A DNA stretch of 9,127 nucleotides from Pseudomonadota bacterium (GTDB taxonomy: Bacteria; Myxococcota; Polyangia; Polyangiales; Polyangiaceae). The translations under genes were made by a program, and so were the position numbers. This document shows positions 6,735 through 9,127 of the stretch, piece by piece (the stretch's first letter is position 1; each line of letters opens with the position of its first letter). The notes beneath the pieces were generated by a model. The model saw only the letters and a list, made by a program, of their open reading frames with translations. It was not told the origin of the DNA and ran no database searches. The DNA lies in the NCBI GenBank assembly GCA_023419055.1, contig JAEZYO010000842.1, positions 1-9,127 on the forward strand. Direction: 5' to 3'.

Positions 6735-8663
6735 ATGCACGAGCACTCACTCACCGGGATTCCGTCGTTCGGAGGCTTGAGCTCGACCGCTCTCGCGGTT
6801 CTCGTCGCCGCAACCCTAGCGTGCTCCGCCGAGCGAACGGAGCCGGTGGCGGAGCGGCCGGGGCTCTCTCTCCCGCGAGAGAGCTCCGCGGACGCCTTCG
6901 TTCGACGTGGCAGCCCCGAAATGGAGAGCGAGGCCGTCCTGCGTGTCCCCCTGCCGGAAGGCATCGAGCGCGCGCACCTCGTCGACGCACCGGCCTGGGT
7001 TCGCGAAGAGCTGCGGCGCGCCGCGCTTCGGACGGCGCGGGCGCAGGGCAACGGGCTCGATACGGTCGTCTTCGTCGATGGGGCGGGTCGGCCGATCTTG
7101 CCCGAAGCCGAGGCTCGCGCACGGGCACGCAGCAGCGGGCGGACATCGTTTGCCGATCAGGAGCTCACGTTCACGTACGAGCCGACGGGTGTGCCCTGGG
7201 AGCCGGGCGAGCAAGAAGAGGTAGAGGGCTGGATCGAGGCCTGCTACCCGCACATCAAGGACATTTACGGCAGCCCTGCGTTCGCGAACGTCGTCAACGT
7301 CAGCCGCGCGGACACCGGGCAGTACGCCGGGCTCTACTTCACCGCCACGAACGAGATCCTGATCGGGAACTTCAGTGGGGTTTCGACCACCTGCCACGAA
7401 CTGGTGCACGCTTTCCACGACGACTACATCTTCTCGATGTCGATCTGGGAGGAGGCGATGACCGTAGCCGCCGAGATCGAGACCTTGAAGCGCGCCGGCT
7501 TCCCGAACCCTGCCGGAGATCACGGATACATGTTCAACGTGATGTACGAGGCGCTGAACCGGCCCGCCGTCGGCGGCAAGTACGGGGATTTCGGGAGCTT
7601 CGGCAACCAGTGGAGTCAACGCCTGATGCGCTATCAGCTGGGCGGCTACGCGTGGGCCAAGCCCATGCTCGAGGAGGCGAGCTTCCTCGCAAACTTCAAC
7701 GCGGCAATGTACGCAGCGGCGGCCGAGGACGTGAGCGTGTTGAACTCACCCTCCGAGCTCGTCGCGATTGCCGCCAGCATCAAGGCGACAGTGGAGGGAA
7801 CCCCTACCGCGAGCTGGTTCGCAGCACAGCACGTGCTCGGCACCTCGCCGCCGGAGGGGACCATTCTTTATCTCAGGACCAGCAGCCCGACCGACTACGT
7901 GAGCGTGTTCGAGCGCACCGCGAGCGGAGAGGAGCTCGACCTGGCCGGCGTACCCTTGACCTACGAAGTGAAGAACGCCGCGGGCGTCGCCGTCTCTACC
8001 GGGACCATCACCACCAACTTCGTCGGAGTCGAGATGCTTCCCGCCTTCGAGCGCACCGCTCAGCGCTACCGGCTCAGCGCGAGCGCGATGGTGGACGGGA
8101 CGCCGCTCAGCGCGGCCGAGTACTTCCCGGGCGTGGTGGGCGAGGGTGTCTTCGGAATCGTGCAGGGCGCTGACACGGGCACGGTGACGCTCACTCCACT
8201 GGACGACGTCACGCCCGCCGTGACGGTCGGCGTGACCCAGGGATGGTTCGAGGCGCCGACTCTCCGTTCCGTGCGCGGCCGGATTGGCGTGACCTTTGAC
8301 CCTTCGAGTGGAGGCGGCAGCGCGACCAGGGTCGTCACCAAGGACGGTGATGTCCCCTACTACGTCGTCGTCGAGTTCACGGCCCCGCCAGCCAGCACGC
8401 CGTGCGGTGGGCTGTGCCAGAACCCGATGACGTTCAGCGGTTCCCACGGGGCAAGCAACCTGGGTACCGGCGCGACCTGCCACGAGACCACGAGCAACCT
8501 CACGGGCGGGCTCTGCGGAGGCTTCGCGTCTCCGCGTACGTTCTCCGTCAACGGCAGCGTGGTGAGCTGCTCGGGCATCGTCTTTCCTCCGAAGCGTAAC
8601 GGCGGCTATTGCTTCCAAGCGAGCGCGGGGAACGAGCCGTGGGCATGGTTCTCGGTCTGGTAG
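6735..8663 (+). CDS. Lipoprotein zinc metallopeptidase (HExxH) with six-cysteine C-terminal domain
   Basis: The 642-residue product starts with a hydrophobic leader and a lipobox-like TLAC (Cys30). The n-region lacks Lys/Arg, which is unusual, but an in-frame stop at 6702-6704 and no other upstream start support ATG 6735. Residues ~150-350 are a predicted zinc-peptidase domain: CHELVHAFHDD (His221, Glu222, His225) followed by WEEAMTVAAE, where Glu240 (or Glu247) could be the third ligand as in gluzincins. Cys170 and Cys220 could form a disulfide beside the active site. Residues ~365-555 look beta-rich and may be Ig-like modules. Residues ~555-642 form a compact module with Cys557, 561, 582, 594, 612 and 626 and end in NGGYCFQ...WAWFSVW. 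I recall similar tails in secreted myxobacterial proteins and infer a surface or glycan-binding role. Family and substrate are not recognised. No strong ribosome site precedes the start. Confidence 0.75.
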   Translation: MHEHSLTGIPSFGGLSSTALAVLVAATLACSAERTEPVAERPGLSLPRESSADAFVRRGSPEMESEAVLRVPLPEGIERAHLVDAPAWVREELRRAALRTARAQGNGLDTVVFVDGAGRPILPEAEARARARSSGRTSFADQELTFTYEPTGVPWEPGEQEEVEGWIEACYPHIKDIYGSPAFANVVNVSRADTGQYAGLYFTATNEILIGNFSGVSTTCHELVHAFHDDYIFSMSIWEEAMTVAAEIETLKRAGFPNPAGDHGYMFNVMYEALNRPAVGGKYGDFGSFGNQWSQRLMRYQLGGYAWAKPMLEEASFLANFNAAMYAAAAEDVSVLNSPSELVAIAASIKATVEGTPTASWFAAQHVLGTSPPEGTILYLRTSSPTDYVSVFERTASGEELDLAGVPLTYEVKNAAGVAVSTGTITTNFVGVEMLPAFERTAQRYRLSASAMVDGTPLSAAEYFPGVVGEGVFGIVQGADTGTVTLTPLDDVTPAVTVGVTQGWFEAPTLRSVRGRIGVTFDPSSGGGSATRVVTKDGDVPYYVVVEFTAPPASTPCGGLCQNPMTFSGSHGASNLGTGATCHETTSNLTGGLCGGFASPRTFSVNGSVVSCSGIVFPPKRNGGYCFQASAGNEPWAWFSVW

Positions 8664-8674
8664 CGGCCAAACCT

Positions 8675-8692
8675 TCGACGCTGATTCGTCGA
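8675..8692 (+). terminator. Candidate hairpin terminator after the peptidase gene
   Basis: TCGACG-CTGATT-CGTCGA is a perfect 6-bp stem, extendable by one G-U pair, beginning 12 bases after the stop codon ending at 8663. No U-tract follows, so intrinsic termination is uncertain; position is the main support. Confidence 0.3.
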
Positions 8693-8808
8693 GCGAGACG
8701 GAGCCCCGGACCCACTGTAGTTAGCCGTGCGAGTCGCGCCTACGTGATCGTGAATTCATTTCATCTTCGACGTTGCGAGGTGCCGCCCGCGCGGGTGATG
8801 ATGGAATC

Positions 8809-9127
8809 GTGTCGAGCAACTGGCGGGAAGAGGTGGCAATCCACTTGGTCGCAGCGGCGAGCGATCTCAGAGCTCGACGAGACGGCTCGTTCGTGAAATC
8901 GTTCACGGTCGCCATCGGGTACCTGGAGCACGCGGCGCGCACGGGGATCTCTCGGAACGCGCAACGTGTCTGGCAGACCGTGTGCAAGTCCGTACAGGAG
9001 AGCGAGCACACCGAACAGATGAGGCTCACTCCCGAGGCGATGGAAGAGCTCGCACGGCGCCAGAGCCAGGGCAGCATCCCGGACATCGCGCCCCCCTCGC
9101 TGCCCGTGAACGAGGTCCCGGTCCGAA
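8809..9127 (+). CDS. Unrecognised protein, 3' truncated by the window end
   Basis: From GTG 8809 the frame stays open for 106 codons to the window end, with mostly G or C at third positions, which supports coding. The product begins SSNWREEVAIHLVAAASDL and continues with helical stretches (FVKSFTVAIGYLEHAARTG, then SRNAQRVWQTVCKSVQES), then a Pro-rich segment (SIPDIAPPSLPVNEVPV). No signal peptide, membrane segment or known motif is visible. I do not recognise the family. The frame is also open upstream, so TTG 8773 or an earlier start is possible. The ribosome site for GTG 8809 is weak (GGGTGAT 8793-8799). It follows the peptidase gene by about 145 bp on the same strand and could be a separate unit. 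Confidence 0.5.
   Translation, partial: MSSNWREEVAIHLVAAASDLRARRDGSFVKSFTVAIGYLEHAARTGISRNAQRVWQTVCKSVQESEHTEQMRLTPEAMEELARRQSQGSIPDIAPPSLPVNEVPVR

Noticed and set aside
6821..8173. Plus-strand 450-codon frame overlapping the peptidase gene
   Set aside because: Low-complexity Arg/Ala-rich sequence; the alternative frame has a leader peptide, HExxH motif and an ordered cysteine module.
8721..9086. Minus-strand frame of 121 codons opposite the last partial gene
   Set aside because: Ser/Arg-rich composition and no motif; the plus-strand frame has better third-position G/C and a coherent helical plan, though this choice is less certain than the others.

Overview
This GC-rich window looks like chromosomal DNA from a myxobacterium, most likely order Polyangiales (Sorangium/Polyangium-like). 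That assignment is an inference from strong G/C bias at third codon positions, a large soluble hybrid histidine kinase, lipoproteins with long Gly/Ala/Ser linkers, and a six-cysteine C-terminal module that I recall from secreted proteins of that group. No RNA gene, insertion sequence, phage gene or CRISPR array was seen.

Left part (1-4728, + strand): the 3' end of an Ala-rich, probably TPR-like helical-repeat protein is followed by two small hairpins. Then comes a tightly coupled two-gene signalling unit. The first gene encodes a soluble FIST-domain protein, a predicted small-ligand sensor (713-1879). The second encodes a soluble hybrid histidine kinase (1882-4728) with the order degenerate receiver - PAS - coiled coil - HisKA - HATPase - REC - REC - REC. 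The kinase start codon touches or overlaps the FIST stop, so the two products probably work together. No DNA-binding output gene or Hpt protein is present here.

Middle part (4725-6293, - strand): a lipoprotein with a GH8 glycoside hydrolase domain closest in layout to reducing-end xylose-releasing exo-oligoxylanases, carried on a ~105-residue Gly-rich linker that includes an 18-bp tandem repeat. It converges on the kinase gene, and the two stop codons share the four bases CTAG.

Right part (6294-9127): a 441-bp divergent intergenic region has several candidate regulatory elements, including a LacI-like palindrome before the GH8 gene and a repeat cluster before the other gene. It is followed by a second lipoprotein on the + strand, with an HExxH zinc-peptidase core and a C-terminal six-cysteine domain. 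After a 145-bp gap, an unrecognised reading frame starts at about 8809 and runs off the window.

Together the middle and right parts suggest a surface-anchored polymer-degradation locus (a xylo-oligosaccharide hydrolase plus a peptidase) next to a cytosolic sensory module. A functional link between the two halves is not shown by the sequence. The least explained items are the peptidase with its cysteine-rich tail and the FIST plus pseudo-receiver kinase pair. I do not see clear evidence for a wholly new multi-gene system.
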